DNA of 63,277 bases from Clostridia bacterium (lineage in GTDB: Bacteria > Bacillota > Clostridia > Christensenellales > Christensenellaceae), in contig JAFRTU010000014.1 in NCBI GenBank assembly GCA_017439085.1, positions 1 to 63,277 on the forward strand, given 5' to 3'. A program made the position numbers and the translations under genes. Shown in pieces: positions 48,054 to 56,322 of this stretch. The notes under the pieces are model-generated. The model ran no database searches. It had not been told where the DNA came from and was given only the letters and a program-made list of their open reading frames with translations. Numbering within the stretch: the stretch's first letter is position 1; the number at the start of each line of letters is the position of its first letter.

Positions 48054-49184
48054 TTATCCAACAAGATAATCTTCTATTCTTTTTATCTCCTCATCGGAGA
48101 GGCCTCCTCTTTTAAGATAGGATTCTGCTCCTTTCTTAATATCCAGCAGGGAGGTATCTGTCCCGCTCTCCGCTTCGCACATGCAGTAAAAGAAGTCCAG
48201 CACGTTTGCCTTTATGGCTTCGTACTTCTCAGGATCCCCCTCTTTTGTGATCCCAAAGTAGTTGTCGTAGGTCATCATGTAATCGTCTATTATCTCTTCC
48301 GGTGATGCATCTGCAAGAGCAAGCAGGAGTGCCACGACAAATCCTGTCCTGTCCTTTCCCTCAACGCAGTGTATCAGACACGGTCCCCCGTTCTCCGTCA
48401 TTGTCAGAAAAGCCTCCGATACCTTCTCGCAGAATATATCCGATCTGTAATTTGCTGTCAGTCCGAGAAGCAAGACCTTTCCCTTCCTATAGAGAGAATG
48501 ATAATATCTGGAATTGAATCCCGGATCGCTGACATATGAGGCATATCTCAGTTCATTGTCGGAAAGGTTGATCACGAAGTCTATGTCATGCTCCTCAGCT
48601 ATCCTGTTCGCATACGGAGCTCTGTTGTGCTGATTGTCACAGGGTGATGCGGACCGGTAGAAGCCTTTTTTCCTCAGTTTCCCTCCCGTGACTTCCCTGA
48701 AGTTTGCAAACTGCTCATCCGATTCATACTCGTTCCTGAAATCGGAATAGGTGATCGCATTGAACTCCTGTACTGACAGGTATTTTCCTTTCTCGCGAAG
48801 ATCCACAGTCACCCTTACCGAATCATCCATTGAAAACTCTTCCCAGGTTCCGTTCCCGTAATTCCTGGCCATGGAAACATGGGGGTATCCCTGATATCCG
48901 CAAAGAAGGAGCGAGCCTACGGGAACGTAATACCCGGAATAATACGGAACGTCAGAAAGTTTAAGTCCATTTGAGAAGGACACATCCACACTGTCACCGA
49001 AAGTAAACCCCATTGAATTGAATTCTTCGATGGTGAGGTCTATGTACGTATTTCCGAATTCTTCGTCCTTAATGACCCCGGTCTCACCTGTGGTGACCTT
49101 TCTGCTGCAGCCATGTCCTGCAGGAAGAAGGGCTACCATCAACATGATGACCAGTATAAGACAGGTCGCTTTCCTGATGTTCAT
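48054..49184 (-). CDS. Tyrosine-phosphatase lipoprotein
   Basis: 376 residues. Signal peptide with lipobox L-P-A-G-H-G-C (Cys26) puts it outside the membrane. Residues 45-150 look like the barrel domain found at the C-terminus of SAM-hydroxide adenosyltransferases (F-G-D-S-V-D-V, G-Y-Y-V-P-V-G-S, A-R-N-Y-G-N-G). Residues 160-376 form a tyrosine/dual-specificity phosphatase with the P-loop H-C-V-E-G-K-D-R-T-G (C-x5-R) and R-S-A-S-P near the front. Related surface phosphatases act on phosphotyrosine or phosphoinositides. A weak AGGGA ribosome site precedes the ATG. It follows the broken SIS gene by 17 bases. Confidence 0.85.
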   Translation of the reverse strand: MNIRKATCLILVIMLMVALLPAGHGCSRKVTTGETGVIKDEEFGNTYIDLTIEEFNSMGFTFGDSVDVSFSNGLKLSDVPYYSGYYVPVGSLLLCGYQGYPHVSMARNYGNGTWEEFSMDDSVRVTVDLREKGKYLSVQEFNAITYSDFRNEYESDEQFANFREVTGGKLRKKGFYRSASPCDNQHNRAPYANRIAEEHDIDFVINLSDNELRYASYVSDPGFNSRYYHSLYRKGKVLLLGLTANYRSDIFCEKVSEAFLTMTENGGPCLIHCVEGKDRTGFVVALLLALADASPEEIIDDYMMTYDNYFGITKEGDPEKYEAIKANVLDFFYCMCEAESGTDTSLLDIKKGAESYLKRGGLSDEEIKRIEDYLVG

Positions 49185-49201
49185 GGATATCTCTGTTTCC
49201 C

Positions 49202-49855
49202 TTATTCGAGATTATTGTGGTAATAGCTTATGTATTCGAAGGATCCGCCTATCTTCTCCATATATTTCTGCATGATGACTTCGTTCAGTATGAACCCTAT
49301 CTCATAGATGGCGAAGTACTTATCCATGGTGATCTGTTCCCTTTCCTCAGGAGAATAGTCGAACTCCACCTTCGTTCCGAATCCTCTGTTGGAATCCTTT
49401 CCGCCTTTTAGCATCCTGGATATCTTGTCATAGTTCGGAGGCAGATCAGGCCTTGCAGGGATAGTTATGAAATGATCAGTGTACTGCCCTATCCTGCTGT
49501 CTCCTGCGTCCGGATTGCCGGACATGAGTATCACCTTCGCTCCGTAGGATTTAGCCTCCTCGGCTATGATGGCTATGGTCCTTGTATTGCCGCTTCATGA
49601 ATTGATGATCAGTATGTCATCCTTCTGTATAGACGGTGTGGAGTTATCACCCACACAGTAGACCTGCTTGCCCATCTGGGAAAGGTTCATTCCCAATATC
49701 CTGACTACGTTTCCTGCTCTGCCCCAGCCAGCCGTGAACACTCTGTCTGCGGCATATATGGCATCGACCGCTTCCTCGATCTAAACGGGATCGACAGCTT
49801 TCAGTGCTCCGGTGATCCCTGGTCCTATGGAATCCATTAATTCTCTTGTTGTCAT
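49202..49855 (-). pseudogene. SIS-domain sugar-phosphate isomerase (6-phospho-3-hexuloisomerase-like), two nonsense mutations
   Basis: A full-length reading of about 217 codons starts at an ATG (49853-49855) behind GGAGGAG and is interrupted by TAG at 49781-49783 and TGA at 49595-49597, with no frameshift. The first stop replaces what reads naturally as Glu (D-P-V-stop-I-E-E-A-V-D), the second falls inside the phosphate-binding loop (I-N-S-stop-S-G-N-T-R). The remainder has V-F-T-A-G-W-G-R-A-G-N, S-Q-M-G-K-Q-V-Y-C-V-G-D and V-I-L-M-S-G-N-P. It would have been a sugar-phosphate isomerase. The intact 110-codon 3' part could still be translated but would lack the active site. Confidence 0.85.
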
Positions 49856-50023
49856 GATATTCTCCTCCATGTATATATTGCAGTCTCTCCCCTTTCATGG
49901 AAAGAAGACCTCATACCTTCAGCAGAGCAAGAATACCTACCCGTTTCCCCAGCCTTCATGTTTTCTCCGCTATTTACAGCTTTATTTTATCAAAAAACAT
50001 ATTCCGTGATATGCGCATATGAG

Positions 50024-50051
50024 AAAAAGCACCCCTTAAGGGATGCTTTTT
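50024..50051. terminator. Terminator at the end of the acetyltransferase-rich array
   Basis: AAAAAGCA(C/T)CCC / GGG(A/G)TGCTTTTT stem closing on TTAA, with T runs on both strands, 29 bases past the last gene of the array. The 170 bases between it and the SIS pseudogene hold no gene I can see. Confidence 0.8.
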
Positions 50052-50079
50052 CCCGTCTTGGCATACAAGTACGACAGAA

Positions 50080-50400
50080 CTAAAGGCTGCCTCTTACACT
50101 GTAGCTCTCCACGTTTCCCGAAGTCACAAGGACAGATTCCTGCTTAAAGAAGACACACAGATCCTCTGCGATATCCTTTACGATGTTCTGATCCACGTCT
50201 ATCAGTGTCAGCACAAGAGATGTCTCCTGGGTATACTCGCCGGAATCATGCATATATCCCCCTTCTATGATGCTAAAGGAGAAAGGTATCCCATAGTTCC
50301 TGCAGACATTTTTGAGTACTGATACATACTTTGAGGTCTCGAACAGCTGTTCTTTCCTCACTGCATCGTTCAGGCCGATATATATCTCATTCTTGACCAT
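50080..50400 (-). CDS. Small conserved hypothetical protein
   Basis: 106 residues, soluble. It opens V-K-N-E-I-Y-I-G-L-N-D and alternates strands and helices (S-L-V-L-T-L-I-D-V-D, I-A-E-D-L-C-V-F-F-K-Q-E-S-V-L-V), suggesting a ferredoxin-like fold. I know no function. It is the last gene of the array, six bases after the YoaP-like gene. Confidence 0.6.
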   Translation of the reverse strand: MVKNEIYIGLNDAVRKEQLFETSKYVSVLKNVCRNYGIPFSFSIIEGGYMHDSGEYTQETSLVLTLIDVDQNIVKDIAEDLCVFFKQESVLVTSGNVESYSVRGSL

Positions 50401-50406
50401 TTATGT

Positions 50407-51162
50407 CTATTCCTCCTGTTTTGTCACCAGTTTCAGGAATCTGGCTTCGTTCATCTGTTCGTTAGTCACATATTTTCCATTCCGGAACAGGGCATATGTC
50501 GTCACGGGAGTCGGTGCATTTCTGGCATCATTCAGGCTTTCCAGATAAACAGCCTTAAATGGTATCCCGTGTTCAGAGGCGGTCTTCTCAAGGACCGGTA
50601 CATACTTTGCATTGAAGGGGCACTGACTCGTATAGAAGAGCACATAGCCTTTCTCATCGATATGGGGATGTCTTGCACATTCCCTGAAATGCGGTTTGTC
50701 CGCCTGTTCTTCAAATGGCAGATACCAGAGCTGTATGCCGTTATCCGATTCATCACAGACGTCAAAGCCCTTATGTTTCAGATACTTAGGGTCCGCAAGG
50801 AAAGGTCTCTTCTTTTCAGAAGAAAGTATGCACAGCCCTTTTTTCCCCTTCATGCGGCTGTCTTCGATGCATGCGTTAAGAAGATCGCTGGAATACCCGT
50901 GTCCCTTAAAGGACCCGGACACCCACAGGCAGTCTATATACATGTACCCAGGGGCTTCTATGGGATTCCATGCATTCTCTGCGGGAATGTATTCTATGAA
51001 ACATTTGCCTCTTTCAATACTCTTTAGAAAGACGAGTCCTTCATTGAACCTCTCTTTCAGCCAGGCCTTCTTGGATGAGACCTGTATATCGGAATTGTTC
51101 GAGATGGCACAGCATATATGCTCCTTCTCAAGATTATCTTTATTCACCCTTATGTATTCCAT
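50407..51162 (-). CDS. GNAT acetyltransferase with C-terminal YoaP-type domain
   Basis: About 251 residues. N-terminal GNAT fold with L-W-V-S-G-S-F-K-G-H-G-Y-S-S-D-L-L (acetyl-CoA loop). From about 170 a redoxin-like YoaP domain: G-Y-V-L-F-Y-T-S-Q-C-P-F-N-A-K-Y-V-P-V-L (single Cys at the thioredoxin-motif position) and T-P-V-T-T-Y-A-L-F-R-N-G-K-Y. The ATG at 51162 follows AAAGGA. Substrate unknown. Confidence 0.85.
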   Translation of the reverse strand: MEYIRVNKDNLEKEHICCAISNNSDIQVSSKKAWLKERFNEGLVFLKSIERGKCFIEYIPAENAWNPIEAPGYMYIDCLWVSGSFKGHGYSSDLLNACIEDSRMKGKKGLCILSSEKKRPFLADPKYLKHKGFDVCDESDNGIQLWYLPFEEQADKPHFRECARHPHIDEKGYVLFYTSQCPFNAKYVPVLEKTASEHGIPFKAVYLESLNDARNAPTPVTTYALFRNGKYVTNEQMNEARFLKLVTKQEE

Positions 51163-51182
51163 ATTCCGGTTCCTTTCCGTCA

Positions 51183-51641
51183 TTACCTCTTCTGTATCTC
51201 TTTTGAATATATCCTTGAACTGTTTCCGTGGATATCGACGGCAGATGTAAAAAAGGAATAACCATACTTCTCATATAACCCCGTATGATCCGTTGAAATG
51301 TATACCCTCTCGGCATTCTCTTCCGCTGCGATCTCCTCTGCTCTACAGATCAGTTTCCCGACATTGCGGTGTCCCCTGTGTGCGGGGAAAGTGTATACGA
51401 AGCCTATCCATGGGGTAAGCTCTGTATCCGGGATATCATCGGTCTCGGAATATGTGCAAAAGGATATCAGCTCGTCTCCCTCTGTAAGCAGCAGGAGCCG
51501 GGATCTTTCGCCAAGAGTCTCAAAAAATCTCCCTTCCCGTATCAGCCACTGGAGGAATGATGCTGCGTCCCAGTCGCTCCTTCCTATCTCCTTATACCAG
51601 TGATCCCTGTCTTCCGTCTCAAAATAGCTCAGTATTTCCAT
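51183..51641 (-). CDS. GNAT-family acetyltransferase
   Basis: 152 residues. P-W-I-G-F-V-Y-T-F-P-A-H-R-G-H-R-N-V-G-K-L holds the CoA-binding R-G-x-x-x-G-type loop; Y-I-S-T-D-H-T-G-L-Y-E-K-Y-G-Y is the usual C-terminal strand-loop. Substrate unknown. It ends 20 bases before the YoaP-like gene and begins 14 bases from the DUF3795 gene stop. Confidence 0.82.
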   Translation of the reverse strand: MEILSYFETEDRDHWYKEIGRSDWDAASFLQWLIREGRFFETLGERSRLLLLTEGDELISFCTYSETDDIPDTELTPWIGFVYTFPAHRGHRNVGKLICRAEEIAAEENAERVYISTDHTGLYEKYGYSFFTSAVDIHGNSSRIYSKEIQKR

Positions 51642-51655
51642 GTGAACCCGTCATC

Positions 51656-51994
51656 TCATTCCCTGAGACGTCTGTATGCCTCCTCGTTGTTGTCGGTTAT
51701 CATCCTAATGATATCGCAGCTGTCCAGCGAAGCACACTCTCCACAGGTCTCGACGCCTTTCCCGAGAGCACACTGTCTTATCGGACAGAGAGACTCACAG
51801 AAAGGAGTCTTCGGGCCGTCGACTCTGCATCCGAGACAGTTTATCATGGCAGGAGTGATCTCCACTCCGTTAAGTTCCGTCCACAGATCTGCTGTCTTTT
51901 TTCTGAGTTCATCATCATCATCTCTTATCGTCGCCAGCCTGGCGTCACAGGTCTCGCAGTCAAGTCCGCAATATGCCATCAGTTCCTTCTTCAT
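51656..51994 (-). CDS. DUF3795 cysteine-rich protein
   Basis: 112 residues with ten or more cysteines: A-Y-C-G-L-D-C-E-T-C-D-A near the start, C-L-G-C-R, F-C-E-S-L-C-P-I-R-Q-C and C-G-E-C. This is the DUF3795 pattern and suggests bound zinc or an Fe-S cluster. Role unknown. Confidence 0.85.
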   Translation of the reverse strand: MKKELMAYCGLDCETCDARLATIRDDDDELRKKTADLWTELNGVEITPAMINCLGCRVDGPKTPFCESLCPIRQCALGKGVETCGECASLDSCDIIRMITDNNEEAYRRLRE

Positions 51995-52013
51995 CCCTGT
52001 CGATCCGTTCCTT

Positions 52014-52472
52014 TCATATGTTTAGTGTTCTTATCATGTTTATGGCATCCGGAACATTCTCATCCACATATCCCGAATCCTTAAAACCATTCTTCAGATA
52101 CAGGCCTATAGCCTCCCTGTCGTCTTTCTTGACACATACCTCTACCTGGTCATAGTGTCTTTCTTCTGAAAGTTCTTCCAATATCAGTTTAAGGGCCTCT
52201 GAACCGTATCCTCTTCCCTGATATCTTCCGTCTATCATGAACTGCTGAAGATCATAGCCCAGCGGTTCCTCCGTAAACTCTTTTACAAGGGCAAGACCTA
52301 TCGCCTCTCCGTCATTCTCTATTACATATACTCTTCCGTTGCAGTCTCTGTAGATTTCTTCCCTTGCAATGATGCCTGGAGCAGAGTCAAGGAACCTTTT
52401 CTGATGCTCCTTTACGCTCAACCCGGCTGCCTTCACCCTGTTCTCTTCATTCAACCGGCAAAGCCTTATCAT
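52014..52472 (-). CDS. GNAT acetyltransferase, diamine/spermidine type
   Basis: About 152 residues. D-L-Q-Q-F-M-I-D-G-R-Y-Q-G-R-G-Y-G-S-E-A-L is the typical R-Y-Q-G-x-G-x-G CoA site of SpeG/BltD-like enzymes, with A-I-G-L-Y-L-K-N-G-F after it. ATG 52472 has GGGAGG ahead. Polyamines are the likely but unproven substrate. Confidence 0.83.
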   Translation of the reverse strand: MIRLCRLNEENRVKAAGLSVKEHQKRFLDSAPGIIAREEIYRDCNGRVYVIENDGEAIGLALVKEFTEEPLGYDLQQFMIDGRYQGRGYGSEALKLILEELSEERHYDQVEVCVKKDDREAIGLYLKNGFKDSGYVDENVPDAINMIRTLNI

Positions 52473-52476
52473 CCTG

Positions 52477-52950
52477 TTATTCCTCCCTGAAGTTTTCACT
52501 CTCAAGGGAGAGTTCTATCTCATCGAGTCCTTCTGTGATCATATTCCTTCTTCCGGTCTCCCTGAATCCTTCCCTCAGATACAGTTTTTTGGCTCTGTCA
52601 TTGTTCTCAAGTATCCAGAGAGACGGAGTGCCTTTGCACAGGTCTATGGCATATCGGAGAAGTTCCGTACCGTATCCTCTGTTCTGTATGTCCGGAAGGA
52701 CATACAGATCTTCTATCAGATCTCCCGTCACTGATACTATTCCCACAGGCTCGGGATCAAGAAGCATGTAAAAATCGCTCCCATTCCCGATCTTCTCCTT
52801 TATGTATTCCAGCTGATGTCCGGGAGAATGGAGCTCTATGAACTCAGGAGTGCAGAACGAACGATGGGACTCCTTCCAAGAGAGACTGTGTATTACTGCC
52901 GCGGCAGATATGAGGTTTTCATTTACCGGCACTATCTTTTTTTCTTTCAT
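52477..52950 (-). CDS. GNAT-family acetyltransferase
   Basis: 157 residues with L-Y-V-L-P-D-I-Q-N-R-G-Y-G-T-E-L-L (CoA loop) and N-D-R-A-K-K-L-Y-L-R-E-G-F-R-E-T-G-R, the common GNAT tail. It ends four bases before the next GNAT gene. Substrate unknown. Confidence 0.85.
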   Translation of the reverse strand: MKEKKIVPVNENLISAAAVIHSLSWKESHRSFCTPEFIELHSPGHQLEYIKEKIGNGSDFYMLLDPEPVGIVSVTGDLIEDLYVLPDIQNRGYGTELLRYAIDLCKGTPSLWILENNDRAKKLYLREGFRETGRRNMITEGLDEIELSLESENFREE

Positions 52951-52965
52951 CCCAATATCCTTCCG

Positions 52966-53625
52966 TTACCTGACTCTGTCATTGCAGAAATGCTTCATCT
53001 CCTGTTCGAGAAGCCTGAACACGTTCGCAGTCAGAAATCCGTCTGCTATGGCATGGTTCAGCCTGACCGTAACGGGCATCATGAGTCTTCCGTCTTCCTC
53101 TCTGTATCTTCCCCAGTTCACTATTGGAACAAAATAGAGATATCCGTCCGGAAGCTCGATATTAAATGAGTCATAGGAAAGCCATGAGATGTATGATGCG
53201 TCGAACCAGTTGGGATGAGCTTCCGCATCCAGGAGATACTCCCCGGTCATTTTTGCCTTCTCAAGATCCTTTTGAGCGTTATCATAGAACATATCATAAT
53301 CCTCATAATATGTGGAATAGACCGGCGTGCAGGTTTCTGTATCTTCGTGAAAAACGTACTGCGTGGGATTTATGGTATCATAGCAGATCAGTTCGTCCGT
53401 CTGCCAAAGGTATCCCATCCTGTAATCCTCCCTGGAGTTCAGTACCTTTGTGAGTATATACAGGAAATCGAGATAGAACCTCTTTCCCCGCTCTTTTGAG
53501 GACCTGACGAGGTCGGTCACGTCGACCCTCGCCGTCATGGACATGGAGCACTTTGCATCTTCCGTAAAATGCCTGAATACTCCCTTTCTGTAATACCTGT
53601 CTTTATCTATGATCCTGTAATTCAT
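52966..53625 (-). CDS. Chloramphenicol-acetyltransferase-like enzyme (type A CAT fold)
   Basis: About 219 residues, the normal CAT length. The catalytic box reads N-H-A-I-A-D-G (His191, Asp195) near the C-terminus where classical enzymes have H-H-x-x-x-D-G. F-H-F-T and T-x-x-x-V-D-V-T near the start and F-x-P-I-V-N also fit. ATG 53625 has GGGGA nine bases ahead; an ATG six codons earlier overlaps the preceding stop. It may inactivate chloramphenicol or a related acyl acceptor; many CAT-like proteins of gut bacteria have unknown substrates, so resistance is not certain. Confidence 0.85.
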   Translation of the reverse strand: MNYRIIDKDRYYRKGVFRHFTEDAKCSMSMTARVDVTDLVRSSKERGKRFYLDFLYILTKVLNSREDYRMGYLWQTDELICYDTINPTQYVFHEDTETCTPVYSTYYEDYDMFYDNAQKDLEKAKMTGEYLLDAEAHPNWFDASYISWLSYDSFNIELPDGYLYFVPIVNWGRYREEDGRLMMPVTVRLNHAIADGFLTANVFRLLEQEMKHFCNDRVR

Positions 53626-53639
53626 AATGCCGTTCCCCG

Positions 53640-54692
53640 TCATCCCAATTGTCCCGGAAGCACAAGCTTCTCCTTATGAGGAAAGTTTCTGTCAAACTCT
53701 TCCACGTCAGTTACGTTCACGAAATATCCTGCAGGAGTGCAGTATTCTCCCGTCACTCCGTCAAGATATCCCTTTTTGAGTTCCCTCAAAAGAAAGAATG
53801 AGGAATCTGCTCCTTCGGGCAGTCCGTGATATCTTATCCCGAAACGGCTTGCGTATTCAAATCCGCTTTTGCCATAGAAGTCTATGTTTCCCTCTATGAG
53901 GACGGCTCCGAATCCGAGTTCTTCCGCCTTTTCAAGAGATCTGTCGAGGAGTTTCTTTCCGTATCCCCGTCTCTTGAGTCCGGGATCTACACATATGGGG
54001 CCCATGGTAAGCACGTCTATCTCTCTTCCGTCATCTGCATCTATCTTTGCCTTTACGAATATGTTCTGTCCGATTATCTTTCCGTCCTTCTCCATTACGA
54101 GATCCAGTTCCTTTACGAATGCAGGATCGTTCCTGAGAACATGAATGACATAATGCTCGCTGCATCCGGGTCTGTAAACGTTCCAGAAGGCCTCCCTTAC
54201 CAGTTCCTCAACTGCTCTATGGTCTTCATTCCTCTCTCTGCGGATCAATAGCCCGCACCTCATATTCTTCATTATTTCAGACACAAGGAATTCGAGATCG
54301 CCGTTCACACCGTCGAATCTGTAGTCATATTCTCCTTTATCAAACATGCCATGTTTTCTCTCCAGCATCTTTTCGATCGGAGAAGGAAGTACCCCGCGCA
54401 TCCTTGCTCTGAACCGCTCTTTTATCGTGTCAAGATCAGCACTGACGAGGATCCTCACTGCCCCTTCCGGGAGCAATTCCACCTGATCCGGTTCGGAGAT
54501 GACATATATCACATTATCCCCTGAAAGAGCATCATTAAGTCTGGTCTTGAAAAGGAGTCTCCCTTCACTCTCGGACTTTGCAAGTCTGAGGTAGTCCTTT
54601 CCGGATACGATGTCCCCTCCCATGGATTCCTTGAGCCTTTGTGCAATAGTCGACTTTCCTGTGCAATTTTCTCCTATTATTCCTATCACCAT
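53640..54692 (-). CDS. P-loop kinase-like domain fused to a GNAT acetyltransferase
   Basis: 350 residues. Residues 1-145 are a small P-loop fold (I-I-G-E-N-C-T-G-K-S-T, like adenylate/guanylate kinases; a basic R-F-R-A-R-M-R lid). Residues 150-310 are a GNAT domain with L-T-M-G-P-I-C-V-D-P-G-L-K-R-R-G-Y-G-K-K-L-L and F-Y-G-K-S-G-F-E-Y, then a 40-residue tail. The two-domain layout recalls bifunctional acetyl/phosphotransfer drug-modifying enzymes, but this P-loop type differs from aminoglycoside kinases. Target unknown. Confidence 0.78.
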   Translation of the reverse strand: MVIGIIGENCTGKSTIAQRLKESMGGDIVSGKDYLRLAKSESEGRLLFKTRLNDALSGDNVIYVISEPDQVELLPEGAVRILVSADLDTIKERFRARMRGVLPSPIEKMLERKHGMFDKGEYDYRFDGVNGDLEFLVSEIMKNMRCGLLIRRERNEDHRAVEELVREAFWNVYRPGCSEHYVIHVLRNDPAFVKELDLVMEKDGKIIGQNIFVKAKIDADDGREIDVLTMGPICVDPGLKRRGYGKKLLDRSLEKAEELGFGAVLIEGNIDFYGKSGFEYASRFGIRYHGLPEGADSSFFLLRELKKGYLDGVTGEYCTPAGYFVNVTDVEEFDRNFPHKEKLVLPGQLG

Positions 54693-54724
54693 ATTTCAGT
54701 CCTTCTCCCTTCTTCTTCAACCGT

Positions 54725-55747
54725 TCATAAAACTTTTTTCAACATGATTATCGCATCCGTCCGGTATTCTTCCGAAAAACCATGACTCAGAAAAAGCGAG
54801 ATAGCCGGATTGTCTATGGCGATATCGTCATACAATTCGCTGATTCCGTTCTCTTTCGCACACTGACAGAGATACTCAAGGGCAAGAGCCCCGAATCCCT
54901 TCCTTCTGAATGGAGCATATATGATCACGTCTGCAATATGGATCCCGTTCTTCTCATCCAGATGATAGGCGATTTCTCCCAGAAAAGCGCCTGTCCCGTC
55001 TGCAATAAACCTGTAGAACCGTTTGCCTTCATTGTCTTCAATCCAATGATCATACCAGTCTTTCCAGTCATCCCGGGGAAAATCGATGGTACCTCCCCAT
55101 GAATGGTTATATGACATCGTTTCGGGATCTGCAAGCATCATCTGTCTGAACCACAGGTCCCTGTATCCGGGGCTTATTACCGAGATAGTGGATTTATTCC
55201 TGTCCCAGTCCTCTTTCGTCATGAGACTGACGTTTCCAGTCCTCGTCTCTCCCACCTGCGGGATGTAGAGTCCTTCAGTAGTCCACTGATATCTGAAACC
55301 TAGTTTTTCCTGTACTCTCCTTGATTTTTCATTACCATCGTAATATCCGCACCATATCCGCTCCAGTTTCAGATCTTCAAATGCGTGGCAGAGAAGCCTT
55401 CGTGCCGCTTCCGGAACTATCCCCATTCCCCAGTAACGGGTTCCGAGCCAATAGCCCAGTTCTGCCTCATCATCCTCTTCGGCCAGATCACAGTCCTGAT
55501 GGAGAGCTATGCTTCCTATGGGCAGCCCCGTCTCCTTCAGAACTATGGCATAAGTCTCAGGCACGGCAAGGATCCGCCTTATAACCTGTCTGCTTTCTTC
55601 CACGTCCTTATGCGGTTTCCATCCGGCCGGAGGCCCCACCAGAGGGTCACTTGCGTTTCTGAAGCACTCTTCCGCATCTTCTGTTGTCCATGGACGGAGT
55701 ATCAGCCTGGTCGTTTCCAGTATATGCTCTTTCCATACCTGTCCCAT
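54725..55747 (-). CDS. Double-GNAT acetyltransferase
   Basis: 340 residues. Domain one (9-175) is a RimJ/RimL-type GNAT (L-E-T-T-R-L-I-L-R-P-W, Y-W-L-G-T-R-Y-W-G-M-G). Domain two (185-340) has its own CoA loop V-I-I-Y-A-P-F-R-R-K-G-F-G-A-L-A and ends A-I-S-L-F-L-S-H-G-F. It probably arose by fusion of two neighbouring genes, as separate genes of both types lie nearby. Substrate unknown. Confidence 0.83.
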   Translation of the reverse strand: MGQVWKEHILETTRLILRPWTTEDAEECFRNASDPLVGPPAGWKPHKDVEESRQVIRRILAVPETYAIVLKETGLPIGSIALHQDCDLAEEDDEAELGYWLGTRYWGMGIVPEAARRLLCHAFEDLKLERIWCGYYDGNEKSRRVQEKLGFRYQWTTEGLYIPQVGETRTGNVSLMTKEDWDRNKSTISVISPGYRDLWFRQMMLADPETMSYNHSWGGTIDFPRDDWKDWYDHWIEDNEGKRFYRFIADGTGAFLGEIAYHLDEKNGIHIADVIIYAPFRRKGFGALALEYLCQCAKENGISELYDDIAIDNPAISLFLSHGFSEEYRTDAIIMLKKVL

Positions 55748-55752
55748 GATCT

Positions 55753-56322
55753 TCAGTTCTCCCTTTTAATAATGTATTTGTCGATTAGGACCGGCTCGGC
55801 AAATCCCCAGTCTTCATATATATCGGTGTACTTTTTCTCAAACCCGCATTTTTCTGCAACAGCTGCCGATGCCTTGTTCTCCTGCATCACATGCGCAGTT
55901 ATGATACTCATGTTTGCCTGATCCAGAAGATAGTCTATCATGAGCCTTTCTGCGTGTGTTGCGATCTTTCTTCCCCAAAACTCACGCATCAGCCGTAGAC
56001 CCATGGAGCACTTCCTTCTCTCGGGCTCATATGCATAAAACTCGGCTATACCTGTAAACTCTCCTGTCTCCTTAAGATATACCCCCAGCAACATGCTCTC
56101 ATGAGTGTCGAAGCATTCTTCATCCATTTTCGCTATGACTTTTATTTTATCCCCGTATCTCTGCTCATAGAGGAAAGTCGGAACAAAACGGTATACCTCC
56201 TCCTGAGCGCACATCCGGGAAAGTGACAATGCATCAGCTTCCGTCATCTTCCTTATTATGATCATGTCGTCTTCCATAACAGGATATTCTCTGAAAAGTA
56301 CTGTTCTTTGATCCTTATTCAT
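55753..56322 (-). CDS. GNAT acetyltransferase, RimJ/RimL type
   Basis: 189 residues with S-M-G-L-R-L-M-R-E-F-W-G-R-K-I-A-T-H-A (W-G-x-x-x-A CoA site) and V-M-Q-E-N-K-A-S-A-A-V-A-E-K-C-G-F. Its ATG overlaps the stop of the methyltransferase gene (ATGA), so the two are translated together. Substrate unknown. Confidence 0.83.
   Translation of the reverse strand: MNKDQRTVLFREYPVMEDDMIIIRKMTEADALSLSRMCAQEEVYRFVPTFLYEQRYGDKIKVIAKMDEECFDTHESMLLGVYLKETGEFTGIAEFYAYEPERRKCSMGLRLMREFWGRKIATHAERLMIDYLLDQANMSIITAHVMQENKASAAVAEKCGFEKKYTDIYEDWGFAEPVLIDKYIIKREN

Noticed and set aside
49595..49783. In-frame TGA and TAG in the SIS gene as selenocysteine or pyrrolysine recoding
   Set aside because: The TGA replaces a residue of the phosphate loop, not a redox site, there is no selenocysteine hairpin evident, and two different stops in one gene point to decay.
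52966..53625. Confident chloramphenicol resistance gene
   Set aside because: The fold and catalytic His/Asp are there, but the box is N-H rather than H-H and many CAT-like proteins act on other substrates.
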